Positions 1-5,154 of a stretch of 7,473 bases of DNA are shown one piece after another. The position numbers and the translations under genes are program-made. The DNA comes from Methanoregulaceae archaeon (GTDB taxonomy: Archaea > Halobacteriota > Methanomicrobia > Methanomicrobiales > Methanospirillaceae), in contig DUGL01000128.1 of NCBI GenBank assembly GCA_013331415.1, positions 20,467-27,939 on the forward strand, read 5' to 3'. Below the pieces are notes generated by a model. The model was not told where the DNA came from. It was given only the letters and a program-made list of their open reading frames with translations, and ran no database searches. Position 1 is the stretch's first letter, and each line of letters begins with the position of its first letter.

Positions 1-722
1 CTGGCGGTTCCGGTATCGTCATTATCCGGTATATATTGCCAGAAGTAACCAACGTTACCCCAGCGAGCGGATCATTGGAAGGGGGCACGAATGTCACGAT
101 CACCGGTTCCGGGTTTACCGGAGTGACGGCTGTTCTGTTCGGATCAACCCCTGCTGCTTCCTATACCTTTGTGTCCGATTCCACTATTTTCGCCACATCC
201 CCTCCCAGCGCTACCGCAGGTACTGTCGATGTAACGGTCACCACACCCTATGGTACCAGTAATGCCGTGGCCAACGACAAATTTACCTATTTAGCCTATC
301 AGATCCAGATTGACGTCAATGGAACGATCAGCAACTGGACCCTCTCAATCGGGGAAAATATTGATGCAACGAACCTCACCCTATGGGTCCAATCCACCGG
401 TCCCTGGCAGGTTTCGATCTACGATGCCCTCAACGAGGGTAAGCCGGCGGGAACTGCAGGGCACATGGCCGAGTACGTGGGAGGAACCTACCCCTCCTCC
501 GGGAAACTCTTATCAAGTCCTGTCAAGGTGAGAGATATCCTTGCACCGTTTTTCCTCGATCTTTCTGGTGAGCTGCAGACTTTCCGATCTGGTCTTGCAA
601 CCCCCGAGGAAGGTATCAACTCTCCGATCGTGGTGGGCCAGGATGTCGATTATCACGATCAGAGGCTCACTCCCCCGTCACTATACCGGATCATCGTGAC
701 ATTTGTGGGGACGACGCTGTAG
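1..722 (+). CDS. Secreted surface protein, C-terminal part: Gly-rich end, IPT/TIG domain, WxL-like C-terminal domain (5' truncated)
   Basis: The reading frame is open back to base 3 with no good start, so the gene begins upstream of the window; 239 residues are visible. It opens with GGSGIVIIRY, which resembles the end of Gly-rich surface or tail-fibre-type domains. Residues about 13-98 (from base 3) form an IPT/TIG immunoglobulin-like domain: PEVTNVTPASGSLEGGTNVT, then ITGSGF, then a strand-rich half ending FTY. Residues about 101-239 form a second beta domain with NWTLS, a GPWQVSIYDALN segment and the C-terminal YRIIVTFVG. This domain recurs in the gene at 2236-2784. There is no C-terminal membrane anchor, so the protein is probably released or held by a partner. 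The stop at 720-722 overlaps the ribosome binding site of the next gene, so the two are probably co-transcribed. Surface location is inferred; the ligand is unknown. Confidence 0.8.
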   Translation, partial: GGSGIVIIRYILPEVTNVTPASGSLEGGTNVTITGSGFTGVTAVLFGSTPAASYTFVSDSTIFATSPPSATAGTVDVTVTTPYGTSNAVANDKFTYLAYQIQIDVNGTISNWTLSIGENIDATNLTLWVQSTGPWQVSIYDALNEGKPAGTAGHMAEYVGGTYPSSGKLLSSPVKVRDILAPFFLDLSGELQTFRSGLATPEEGINSPIVVGQDVDYHDQRLTPPSLYRIIVTFVGTTL

Positions 723-731
723 GAGCAGGAG

Positions 732-2090
732 ATGCGGGGACACAGAGATCCAACCAGGAAGAAGCACGTGAATACTCTGTATTGTCAGGGCAGCCGTCTA
801 TATCGCAACAGGCTGGTTTTATTCCTGGCAGTATGCGGAGTGCTTTCCCTGCTTGTCATGCCCGCATCGTCGGGAGATGTTGCATCGGTCGTCATCAGGG
901 CCAACCCGGATCTCCTGATTGGAGAGATCACCGTCGAACAGATCACGACAACCGGTGCCCAGATATGGTGGACCACGAATGATCCAACGGATTCATGGAT
1001 ATTCTATGACGTGGTCAGCCACTCCCTTGTGGAAGAGTATGCATTCTCTTCCGGTAATGCGGATCTGGCGACGCGCCACCATATCGGCCTTTCAAGCCTC
1101 ACACCTGGCACAGTGTACCATTATCGCATCAGGTCGACCGGCATCGACGGCGCTTCAGCGTTGACGCAGGACAGGGTGTTCAAGACCCTCGCCCTCCCGC
1201 CTACTGGTGGAGGTGGAGGCGGTGGTGGCGGTGGAGGGTGGTTTTACTTTCCCATATTCACATCACCCTCGCCAACACCCACGCTCCAGCCATCGGCAAC
1301 CCCGACCTCCCGGCCAACCCTGCCCGGGGGGTACGGCACTCCCGAAGTGATTCATGGGGGTGAAGCGTCACTTTATATCAACCCGGGGACTGGTGAAATG
1401 CTCCAGTCGATCATTCTCCTCTCACCAAACATGCATGCGCAATTGTTTGTCGCTCAGGGGACTGTGGTGAAAGTTTACGGGAGCCCGGCGGCGCGAATCT
1501 GGATCAGGGAACTCACAGAAGGGGAACGAGAGGAGGTATACATGAGTACACCACCTGGTGTCTTCATTGTATTTTCCGGCACTGGGGTCGCATGCGGACC
1601 GGAGCACACGACCTTCAGTCCCCCCATACGATTGACGTTTGGGCCTATCCCTGAAAGAGAGTGGGCGGAATTGGTGAAGATGTCCCAATCATTGAGAGAG
1701 GCCCAGGGAAAGGTGGTATCCCGGGGCGATCTCTCAGATCTCTTCGTCATGGCAGGCCATTTCAACCAGGAGGCACAGTCGATCGAATGGTACCGGGTAT
1801 ATGCAGAGGTTTGCCCGGATACCAGGACGATTACCGCCACTATCGATCATTTTGGTCCACGCTGCATGATTGCCCTCTTCGTTACCCCTGGTGCGAATAC
1901 TCCAATTCTCTGCGAACCTGCAATTCCCCTTTACCTGGAAGGGATCATTATAACACCTGCAGCGACACCGGTTCAGCAGGCAGACTACTCGCACGTGTAT
2001 CCCATTCTCTGTGTTCTGGTTGGACTGGTCCTGATCGCTCTTGTTGCCTTCGGGGTGTATTATTACCTGAGGAATGACAGAAAGCCTTGA
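732..2090 (+). CDS. Membrane-anchored surface protein: FN3, poly-Gly and Pro/Thr linkers, ZU5-like domain, C-terminal TM
   Basis: This 452-residue protein is probably exported and held in the membrane by its C-terminus. Residues about 27-47 are a hydrophobic signal segment (LVLFLAVCGVLSLLVMPASS) after a long basic start. Residues about 64-152 read as a fibronectin type III domain (AQIWWTTNDPTDSWIFYD, then LTPGTVYHYRIRS). An 11-glycine run (159-169) and a Pro/Thr/Ser linker (178-198) follow. Residues about 200-385 are beta-rich; the part FSPPIRLTFGPIP, then IEWYRVYAEV, then TITATIDHFG has the ZU5-like shape common near the anchors of methanogen surface proteins. Residues 422-446 are a TM helix followed by LRNDRKP. 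The ATG at 732 has AGGAG at 721-725, six bases upstream and overlapping the previous stop. A GTG at 768 would give a shorter n-region and remains possible. The ligand is unknown. Confidence 0.85.
   Translation: MRGHRDPTRKKHVNTLYCQGSRLYRNRLVLFLAVCGVLSLLVMPASSGDVASVVIRANPDLLIGEITVEQITTTGAQIWWTTNDPTDSWIFYDVVSHSLVEEYAFSSGNADLATRHHIGLSSLTPGTVYHYRIRSTGIDGASALTQDRVFKTLALPPTGGGGGGGGGGGWFYFPIFTSPSPTPTLQPSATPTSRPTLPGGYGTPEVIHGGEASLYINPGTGEMLQSIILLSPNMHAQLFVAQGTVVKVYGSPAARIWIRELTEGEREEVYMSTPPGVFIVFSGTGVACGPEHTTFSPPIRLTFGPIPEREWAELVKMSQSLREAQGKVVSRGDLSDLFVMAGHFNQEAQSIEWYRVYAEVCPDTRTITATIDHFGPRCMIALFVTPGANTPILCEPAIPLYLEGIIITPAATPVQQADYSHVYPILCVLVGLVLIALVAFGVYYYLRNDRKP
1206..1325 (+). repeat. Low-complexity linker: 11-Gly run followed by Pro/Thr/Ser segment
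   Basis: Bases 1206-1238 encode eleven consecutive glycines with mixed GGN codons. After an aromatic patch (WFYFPIF), a Pro/Thr/Ser stretch runs to about 1325. Mixed codons argue against simple triplet slippage and for selection on a flexible spacer. It probably separates the FN3 head from the membrane-proximal domain; Thr/Ser residues could be O-glycosylated, which is inference. Confidence 0.8.
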
Positions 2091-2119
2091 GTATCAGTCG
2101 AATTGAAGGCATTTATCCG

Positions 2120-2124
2120 TTTTT
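2120..2124 (+). terminator. Oligo-T terminator after the first gene pair
   Basis: A run of five T lies 30 bases after the stop at 2090, with no strong hairpin before it. Archaeal RNA polymerase commonly ends at such oligo-T tracts. It falls ahead of the next promoter, which fits two separate transcription units. Weak on its own. Confidence 0.35.
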
Positions 2125-2158
2125 AGGAGGGACTACCCCCTTCGTTCCACCTAGAATA

Positions 2159-2172
2159 GTTTTTTATATTAA
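2159..2172 (+). promoter_or_regulatory. Probable archaeal TATA-box promoter for the 2236-4171 operon
   Basis: The stretch around TTTTTTATATTAA is sharply AT-rich in GC-richer surroundings and matches an archaeal TATA box. A TATA centre near 2167 predicts a transcription start near 2192-2196, leaving a leader of about 40 bases that contains the ribosome binding site at 2222. The short purine-bearing segment before it (CCTAGAATAG) could serve as a BRE, though the match is loose. Confidence 0.55.
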
Positions 2173-2221
2173 TAGTACGGAACTGCTGTTATCGCTGTAG
2201 TAGAGCACTATGGCCCAATTT

Positions 2222-2227
2222 AGGTGG
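2222..2227 (+). promoter_or_regulatory. Ribosome binding site AGGTGG, decides the start at 2236
   Basis: AGGTGG is complementary to the archaeal 16S 3' end and lies 8 bases before the ATG at 2236. The in-frame GTG at 2224 lies inside this motif, so it is unlikely to be the start. The signal peptide beginning MHSKYLALMIVL also favours 2236. Confidence 0.65.
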
Positions 2228-2235
2228 TTTTGAAT

Positions 2236-2784
2236 ATGCACAGTAAGTATCTTGCATTGATGATCGTCCTCACCGTTTGCGGTTGTGGACTTGTATCGCC
2301 CGTGTTCGCCTATACAGACTCAGATGTTGCAATCATCTCCTGTAATCCTCTCACCGCCATTGATATCGTTATCGGTGGAGAGATCTCCAACTGGACCCTT
2401 TCCAATATTGGAGATAATATTGATGATACCAGTCTCAACATGACAGTCAGGGCAAATACCGATTGGGCTGTCGTTATAAAGGACGCTCTCAACGATGACA
2501 AACCTGCAGATAGCGTGGGCAATATGACCGAATGGATCATCGGAGAGATGAAGTATGCGGATGATCCCCGATGGCTGCTGACTCCCATCAGGATAGCCAC
2601 GGAAACATCGCCCTATGTATCACTCACGGGAGATGAACAGTTACTCATCCAGGGTTCCAACACTCCCCTTGGTGGATTCCTCTATCATTTACGTGTAAAC
2701 CAGTTCCTGCGCCTCGCTGATGATAGGCTTCAAACAGGTGAGACGTACCGGATTGTCGTCACATTTATTGCAAACAACCTGTAA
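2236..2784 (+). CDS. Small secreted protein consisting of a WxL-like beta domain
   Basis: This 182-residue protein has a clear Sec signal peptide (residues 1-25, core LALMIVLTVCGCGLVSPV, probable cleavage after VFA) and no other membrane segment, so it should be released outside the cell. Nearly all of the mature part (about 41-182) is one beta domain: IGGEISNWTLS, TDWAVVIKDALNDDKP, and the C-terminal YRIVVTFIANNL. It aligns along its length with the C-terminal part of the gene ending at 722. The W-x-L triplet early on, the Trp strand in the middle and the closing Y-x-x-x-x-T strand recall Gram-positive WxL domains; this is a resemblance by eye, not a proven homology. The next gene starts 10 bases after the stop and encodes an anchored protein with a DUF916-like domain, a likely partner. 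Confidence 0.85.
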   Translation: MHSKYLALMIVLTVCGCGLVSPVFAYTDSDVAIISCNPLTAIDIVIGGEISNWTLSNIGDNIDDTSLNMTVRANTDWAVVIKDALNDDKPADSVGNMTEWIIGEMKYADDPRWLLTPIRIATETSPYVSLTGDEQLLIQGSNTPLGGFLYHLRVNQFLRLADDRLQTGETYRIVVTFIANNL

Positions 2785-2794
2785 TGGAAAGTGT

Positions 2795-4171
2795 ATGAAG
2801 GTGCCCACTCTTCCCGCCCGGGGATTACATCCCCCTACGTTCCAGTTTTTTTTCATCGTGTTGCTCCTCCTGGGGCTGATCTGTATCTCCCCGGTATCCG
2901 CGCTCAGCGTGACCGGATCAAAGTATATGGAGACCCTGCCACCGGGAAGCGTTGCACTGCATGGCATCCACATCAAGGCTGAACAAGGCGATGATCCGTT
3001 TGATCTGCATGCCGAAGTCATGGGATTTACCAACGGTCCTGATGGCGCCTATCAACCTCTTACCACGAAAGAGGATACGGGCCCGTATTCTGCGCGAAGG
3101 TTCATATCACTCGACAGGACCCAGATCCGTGTCGAACCCGGGACCTCCCAGGAGATCAAGGCTACGATCACCCTCCCGCAGGATGTGGGGTCAGGGGGCA
3201 GGTATGCGATCATCTATCTTCGCAGCCAGCCACGTGAGCAGGGGCAGATAGGGTTCATCACTGCTGTTGCGGTCCCGGTGATGATTACCATCAGCGGCAC
3301 TGAACCTCTGGAAGCGGGAACCATCACGGGTATCACGACGGGAACAATTGCGACCGGTCAGCCATTTACTGTCACCACCGGTTTTTCGAATACCGGCAAC
3401 CACCACTACTACCGCCTCACTGACACGGTTGTGGTATCCGACGCACACGGCGTCATTTCAACCGCGTCGGTGGGTCCGGCCCCCTATGCGATAGTGCCGG
3501 GAAGTGTTGTCCAGTTCAGAGTGCCGGTTGATTCGCCGCTCCCTGTCGGCACCTACACCGTGCAGTCAACCGTCACGAAAGAGGACGGGACGATCCTTGA
3601 CCAGAAATCGGTGAACTTTGAGGTCGCAATCCCCTTCACACCTCCCCCGACGTCAACGACCATAACCCTCACACCGCAGGCGGAGGGCGTGCTCGTCTCT
3701 CCCGATGGCAGGTACTCTGTGACGTTTCCTGCGGGATCGGTGCTGAGCAGCGTTGACGTCACCTTGAAGCCGGTGCTCCTTGACCAGATCCCCTCTGCGA
3801 CCGAAGATATTACGATCGGTTCAAGCACCTTTGTCGTGGAGGGCCTTGCAGGACTGCTCGCGAAACCGGCAACTGTCCGGGTGAAGTACTCCGAGGACGA
3901 TCTCCGTGCTGCACAGGGTGATGCAGGATCCCTCAAACTTGCACGGTTTGATGCCGGGGGGAACACCTGGAACATTCTTCCTACCACGAGGGATGGCGAT
4001 ACCCTCGTTGCCCAGTCCGACAGGATGGGGACCTGGGCAGTCGTCTCTGCACAAGGAGGTGCAGGGATCGGGATAGATGCGAACATGCTGATGATCCTTG
4101 GTGGCATCATCGCCGTGGTCGTCATTCTCCTCGTCGCGTTCATGCTGAAGAAGAAAAAGAATAGTCCTTAA
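2795..4171 (+). CDS. Membrane-anchored surface protein: DUF916/WxL-interacting-like, Ig-like and ZU5-like domains, C-terminal TM
   Basis: The protein has 458 residues from the ATG at 2795. The frame is open further upstream (to 2720), but that would overlap the previous gene by 65 bases and put a hydrophilic stretch before the signal peptide. Residues 1-36 are a signal peptide (FFFIVLLLLGLICISPVSA). Residues about 38-168 resemble DUF916, the domain of WxL-interacting proteins: GPYSARRFISLD, then VEPGTSQEIKATI, then GGRYAIIYLRS and AVAVPVMITI. Residues about 170-280 are an Ig-like strand domain ending LPVGTYTVQST and KSVNFEV. A PPPTSTT linker leads to a ZU5-like domain (about 290-420; YSVTFPAGSVLSSVDVTLKP, then VRVKYSEDDL, then WNILPTTRDGDTL, MGTWAVV). 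Residues 430-450 form a TM helix followed by KKKK. It probably holds the small secreted partner encoded just upstream at the cell surface; that role is inferred. Confidence 0.85.
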   Translation: MKVPTLPARGLHPPTFQFFFIVLLLLGLICISPVSALSVTGSKYMETLPPGSVALHGIHIKAEQGDDPFDLHAEVMGFTNGPDGAYQPLTTKEDTGPYSARRFISLDRTQIRVEPGTSQEIKATITLPQDVGSGGRYAIIYLRSQPREQGQIGFITAVAVPVMITISGTEPLEAGTITGITTGTIATGQPFTVTTGFSNTGNHHYYRLTDTVVVSDAHGVISTASVGPAPYAIVPGSVVQFRVPVDSPLPVGTYTVQSTVTKEDGTILDQKSVNFEVAIPFTPPPTSTTITLTPQAEGVLVSPDGRYSVTFPAGSVLSSVDVTLKPVLLDQIPSATEDITIGSSTFVVEGLAGLLAKPATVRVKYSEDDLRAAQGDAGSLKLARFDAGGNTWNILPTTRDGDTLVAQSDRMGTWAVVSAQGGAGIGIDANMLMILGGIIAVVVILLVAFMLKKKKNSP

Positions 4172-4185
4172 TCTTGAAATCCCTC

Positions 4186-4191
4186 TTTTTT
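4186..4191 (+). terminator. Oligo-T terminator after the second gene pair
   Basis: Six T residues lie 14 bases after the stop at 4171, followed by TCGCGA. This fits archaeal oligo-T termination of the 2236-4171 transcript. Confidence 0.45.
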
Positions 4192-4321
4192 CGCGAACCG
4201 TGAAAGGAATTCCAGTCCCGATAGAATACCTTTGCAATTACTGCCTGGTTCAATGGTTGCCTATCCTCCGGATATTCATGGGGACCAGGAATTAAAAAGA
4301 ACCAGGATGTGCGGGAGAATC

Positions 4322-4353
4322 CAACCCGGACCGGTGACCGCCGGGTTGTTTTT
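4322..4353 (+). terminator. Hairpin plus T5 tract, intrinsic-type terminator
   Basis: CAACCCGG (4322-4329) pairs perfectly with CCGGGTTG (4341-4348) around an 11-base loop, and five T follow directly (4349-4353). It lies 150 bases after the anchored-protein gene and could be its back-up terminator. A TATA-like AATTAAAAAG at 4289-4298 lies about 25-30 bases before the hairpin, so a short local transcript is a less likely alternative. Confidence 0.5.
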
Positions 4354-4440
4354 GCAGCATTCCAGCAGCTTTTCAGCAGTTTTCCAGCACCTGCAGGAAA
4401 ACAAAATGGCGTCTTTTTGCCCCCCGATTCTCCTTTACCC

Positions 4441-4482
4441 TTGATTATACTAATAATACTGTACTAAGAGAGTATATTTACA
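4441..4482 (+). promoter_or_regulatory. AT-rich promoter-like patch
   Basis: Bases 4441-4482 are strongly AT-rich (TTATACTAATAATACTG, then GAGTATATTTACA) inside GC-rich DNA, as at archaeal promoters. A TATA box at 4444-4455 would start transcription near 4475, just before the ATG at 4488. The gene it would drive is doubtful, so the patch may be a relic. Confidence 0.35.
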
Positions 4483-4487
4483 GCACA

Positions 4488-4784
4488 ATGAGAAGTATGG
4501 AGGGGTCCAGGAATTCAGAAGAAGACTGCGATCCTGTGTCTCCATGCTTCCGAAAATGCTGCAAACAGAGATTGAATTCTTACCAATGCGGTGCAATCAT
4601 CGAATCGTGGGTCTCCTGCGCTCCGATTGGTTCCAGCACCTGCTGCAAAACAACGAGCACCTGCTGCAATGTCGCAACACGGGATGTGGGACTGCTGTGG
4701 GACCGCTGGGGGAATGTGGGGAACCTCCACTTCCCCTGCAACCCTGCCGGCGATGTCCAGCGGGCAGCTGCGGGATGGGAATAA
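4488..4784 (+). CDS. Doubtful small Cys-rich ORF
   Basis: This 98-residue ORF starts 6 bases after the promoter-like patch but has no clear ribosome binding site. It is Cys-rich with repeated pairs (RKCCKQ, STCCKTTSTCCN) and ends with NLHFPCNPAGDVQ. The FPCNPA part shares a 19-base identical stretch with 7273-7291. A second + frame (4544-4810, 88 residues, with FQHLLQNNEHLLQCRNTGCG and several CxxC-like spacings) and a - frame (4580-4975) cover the same DNA, and at most one can be the true gene. No family recognised; it may be a remnant. Confidence 0.2.
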   Translation: MRSMEGSRNSEEDCDPVSPCFRKCCKQRLNSYQCGAIIESWVSCAPIGSSTCCKTTSTCCNVATRDVGLLWDRWGNVGNLHFPCNPAGDVQRAAAGWE

Positions 4785-4975
4785 CCCGGGATATCGTGCA
4801 CATCACCTGATCGGAAAGGACAGCCAGGGAAGGGGTGAGAGCCGGCGCCGGGGATGAATGTTAATCCCAGTTCCCCAACGATGGCAATCACTTTTTCCCG
4901 TTTTCCCATGATCATGCTCAGCAGTTGAGGTGCCTGCACAGCCAGGTTGGCGTTCTCTTCCATTCGTCCTGTCAT
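4580..4975 (-). CDS. Doubtful small ORF or gene remnant on the minus strand
   Basis: This 131-residue ORF starts at the ATG whose complement is 4973-4975, with GGAG five bases upstream. Its first 45 residues look the most gene-like: MTGRMEENANLAVQ, then a helical stretch APQLLSMIMGKREKVIAIVG. The middle is Pro/Gly/Ser-rich and looks non-coding. Near the end is a seven-residue repeat, LQQVLVV then LQQVLEP, from a 21-base tandem repeat. The N-terminal part could be a real short gene with a shifted end, or a relic. Function not recognised. Confidence 0.25.
   Translation of the reverse strand: MTGRMEENANLAVQAPQLLSMIMGKREKVIAIVGELGLTFIPGAGSHPFPGCPFRSGDVHDIPGYSHPAAARWTSPAGLQGKWRFPTFPQRSHSSPTSRVATLQQVLVVLQQVLEPIGAQETHDSMIAPHW
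4635..4669. repeat. Two-copy direct repeat, 14 bases with a 21-base period
   Basis: AGCACCTGCTGCAA occurs at 4635-4648 and again at 4656-4669. The period of 21 bases equals seven codons, and the minus-strand reading is a heptad-like LQQVLxx repeat. The related TTCCAGCACCTGC occurs at 4382-4394 and 4631-4643, so CAG/CTG-rich units recur in this gap. Confidence 0.6.
4730..4748. repeat. Copy 1 of a 19-base exact repeat
   Basis: CTTCCCCTGCAACCCTGCC is identical at 4730-4748 and 7273-7291, in the same orientation on either side of the minus-strand gene. In + frames open at each place it encodes FPCNPA. Confidence 0.7.
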
Positions 4976-5016
4976 TCGTCTCCGCCGGGGTGCTTTCCTA
5001 CCTTGTCATCCCGGGT
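4975..5016 (+). repeat. Copy 1 of a 42-base element reading FVSAGVLS..VIPG
   Basis: Read on the + strand, the segment gives FVSAGVLSYLVIPG inside a longer hydrophobic stretch. It matches 7196-7237 at 33 of 42 bases and 12 of 14 residues; six of the nine base differences are silent in this frame. The surrounding + frame is open from 4912 to 5292 but runs into the 3' end of the minus-strand gene, so it is not called as a whole gene. Confidence 0.5.
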
Positions 5017-5065
5017 CTCCTCATTATTGGGGGACCGGGTCATCGACCACACGAATTCGTGGCAA

Positions 5066-5093
5066 TGCAGGGGGAATCCCCTGCAGCATTTTT
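5066..5093 (+). terminator. Hairpin plus T5 tract in front of the convergent gene
   Basis: TGCAGGGG (5066-5073) pairs perfectly with CCCCTGCA (5078-5085) around GAAT, and TTTTT follows at 5089-5093. It is placed to stop + strand transcription before it runs antisense into the minus-strand gene ending at 5155. It has no T tract in the minus direction. Confidence 0.5.
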
Positions 5094-5132
5094 ATTCCGG
5101 CCGCTTTATTGCCAGCCCAACTATAAACCAGG

Positions 5133-5137
5133 AAAAA
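5133..5137 (-). terminator. Oligo-T terminator of the minus-strand gene
   Basis: Five A on the + strand (five T on the minus transcript, in CTCTTTTTCC) lie 17 bases after the stop codon at 5155-5157. This fits archaeal oligo-T termination. Confidence 0.35.
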
Positions 5138-5154
5138 GAGAGTGTACAATCCCC

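Larger units (their letters stand above)
4172..5154. other. Gene-poor region of about 1 kb with terminators, repeats and small doubtful ORFs
   Basis: No ORF here has a recognisable complete domain. The region holds an AT patch at 4285-4298, a hairpin with T tract (4322-4353), CAG/CTG-rich Gln/Leu-like stretches near 4349-4395 and 4631-4670, an AT-rich promoter-like patch (4441-4482), overlapping ORFs on both strands at 4488-4975, a hydrophobic segment sharing sequence with 7196-7237, a 12-base palindrome (CACGAATTCGTG, 5050-5061) and a second hairpin with T tract (5066-5093). Overlapping short frames on both strands and repeats shared with the region right of 7062 suggest decayed or rearranged DNA. 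Confidence 0.6.

Noticed and set aside
1206..1238. GGN repeat as a microsatellite or array
   Set aside because: In frame within a coding region and made of mixed glycine codons; explained as a protein linker.
1475..1840. 121-residue minus-strand frame
   Set aside because: Antisense to the ZU5-like part of the 732-2090 gene, with no domain or ribosome binding site.
3553..4143. 196-residue minus-strand frame
   Set aside because: It lies antisense to the clearly coding 2795-4171 gene, is low-complexity and has no domain; a shadow of GC-rich third positions.
5050..5061. Perfect palindrome CACGAATTCGTG as an operator
   Set aside because: A single 12-base palindrome with no promoter beside it; may be chance.
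5066..5093. att site or CRISPR-type repeat
   Set aside because: Only one copy, perfect stem followed by a T tract; better explained as a terminator.
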